The notes below the pieces were generated by a model. That model was not told where the DNA came from. It did not search any database and was given only the letters and a program-made list of their open reading frames with translations. From Candidatus Brocadia sp. WS118 (GTDB taxonomy: Bacteria > Planctomycetota > Brocadiia > Brocadiales > Brocadiaceae): a stretch of DNA of 43,485 bases. The stretch covers positions 1 to 43,485 of the forward strand of contig PHFX01000014.1 of the NCBI GenBank assembly GCA_007618135.1. The letters run 5' to 3'. The position numbers and the translations under genes were made by a program. This document shows, piece by piece, positions 42,929 to 43,485 of the stretch (positions are counted from its first letter, which is position 1; every line of letters starts with the position of its first letter).

Positions 42929-42953
42929 TGTGGAATATTTGTTAATATTCACA
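42929..42953. promoter_or_regulatory. palindrome upstream of the metal-binding protein gene
   Basis: GAATATT (42933-42939) and AATATTC (42944-42950) form a perfect 7-bp inverted repeat with a four-base loop. TGT and ACA extend it with one bulged G. It lies about 60-80 bases before the ATG at 43012, the usual place for a repressor or activator site. It is not followed by a T-run, so it is not a typical terminator. Confidence 0.4.
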
Positions 42954-43011
42954 TGATAGAATTAGATTTTCATTTTTATAAATAACGTTTTTTTGTATAA
43001 GGAGATGATGT

Positions 43012-43299
43012 ATGAAGCGGATCGGGTATTTTGCAGGTGTTGCTGCGGTAGCTTTACTTTCAACGGCTTTTTATACAACCACTCTTGCCATAGCTGGTGA
43101 TTGCTGTAGCGCAAAACAAGTTTCAACGGCTGAAAAGGCAGAAACGAAATGTGTGGCTTGTGGAAAGGCCATCGGTGATAAAGAGAAGGCAGTAAAGGTT
43201 GAACACGAAGGAAAGACAATTTATCTTTGCTGCGAAGGTTGCGCTGAAAAATTTAAAAAGAACCCGGGCGAATGTATGAAAGATAAAGAACATAAATAG
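43012..43299 (+). CDS. small exported TRASH/YHS-like metal-binding protein
   Basis: A 95-residue protein with a signal peptide (hydrophobic 6-28, cleavage probably after AIA or nearby). The mature part has eight cysteines: C31-C32, C47 and C50 (CVAC), C73-C74 and C77 (CCEGC), and C88. The pattern CxxC-x22-CCxxC with YLCCEGCAEKFKKNPGE matches TRASH/YHS domains, which bind copper or other heavy metals. A periplasmic metal-binding or metal-sensing role is likely. AAGGAGATG lies before the ATG. No efflux pump gene is adjacent. Confidence 0.9.
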   Translation: MKRIGYFAGVAAVALLSTAFYTTTLAIAGDCCSAKQVSTAEKAETKCVACGKAIGDKEKAVKVEHEGKTIYLCCEGCAEKFKKNPGECMKDKEHK

Positions 43300-43485
43300 G
43301 GAAATGTATTGTTCCGGTTAAGGTGTTTTGTTAAAAAGAACCACTAGTGTCCGGTTATAAGTTGAACAAAGACAATTGTTTATAAAGAACGCGCGGTTCG
43401 CTTTTGTAATCAGAATTTGTAAGTACTTGCAAAATAGGGGCTTTCTCAAATAGGGTAATACTCAAAATTTGTAAAATTGTGTAGA
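43300..43485. other. right edge, possible start of a mobile element
   Basis: No gene. GTGTCCGGTTATAAGTTG starts at 43347. It resembles the type of terminal sequence seen in several IS families, and also the sequence GTGTCCATTATAAAGTTT at 43-60 of this window. The rest is AT-rich. The window ends before any transposase could be seen, so the IS idea is weak. Confidence 0.25.

Overview
This window looks like chromosomal DNA from a Gram-negative bacterium. It has lipoprotein and signal peptides, a periplasmic-type efflux/lipid exporter, a geranylgeranyl-reductase-type FAD enzyme, a PQQ-type dehydrogenase, abundant TPR proteins and a high density of two-component and cyclic-nucleotide signalling genes. 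The style fits Planctomycetota, possibly the anammox order Brocadiales. That assignment is inference from overall character: no diagnostic gene such as hydrazine synthase lies in the window, and no search was run.

Layout. 1-803: left edge, with the first codons of a gene leaving the window (possibly an IS transposase) and an AT-rich, gene-poor stretch holding a four-fold TGAACG repeat. 804-3662 (minus): AT-rich module of an excisionase-type HTH protein, an ExeA/GspA-type AAA ATPase and a TPR protein. 3933-7509 (minus): miaA and comEC. 7685-8653 (plus): stand-alone CoaB-like protein and a coupled 58-codon ORF. 8636-14405 (minus): a signalling cassette of FAD oxidoreductase, cyclic-nucleotide-binding protein, periplasmic binding protein, histidine kinase, and receiver-adenylate cyclase. 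14689-16110 (plus): lipoprotein amidase and rhomboid protease. 16296-16619 (minus): SMR transporter. 16676-22010 (minus): flippase-like membrane protein, membrane-fusion adaptor, ABC ATPase and two FtsX/MacB permeases. 22178-22420: fragment of a DUF4338/DruA-like gene. 22621-25858: folate genes folD, pabC and pabB. 26248-30830: XerC-type recombinase, PQQ-type sugar dehydrogenase and a diguanylate cyclase. 30940-32606: radical SAM protein, tRNA-Gly(CCC) and an HPF-cold-shock fusion in one tight unit. 32639-32764: MITE-like repeat. 32835-37495: housekeeping and accessory genes (M48 peptidase, DUF429, Mut7-C, membrane-anchored methyltransferase, pirin, GNAT). 37575-42910: exopolysaccharide locus (two polyprenyl-phosphate sugar transferases, a GT4 glycosyltransferase and a SirB1/TPR membrane protein). 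43012-43299: small exported TRASH/YHS-like metal-binding protein. The right edge resembles an IS end.

How the genes work together. The most striking group is 8636-14405. A periplasmic binding protein without any ABC transporter partners sits beside a histidine kinase, a receiver fused to a class III adenylate cyclase with all catalytic residues visible, and a cAMP-binding-domain protein without a DNA-binding domain. This reads as a complete ligand-to-phosphorelay-to-cAMP-to-effector circuit, with a membrane redox enzyme as first gene. A second group of interest is the radical SAM/tRNA-Gly/HPF-CSD unit, where the tRNA starts one base after a stop codon and the hibernation factor carries a cold-shock domain. 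The MacAB/LolCDE-like operon with a lipid-flippase-type protein suggests envelope lipid or lipophile export.
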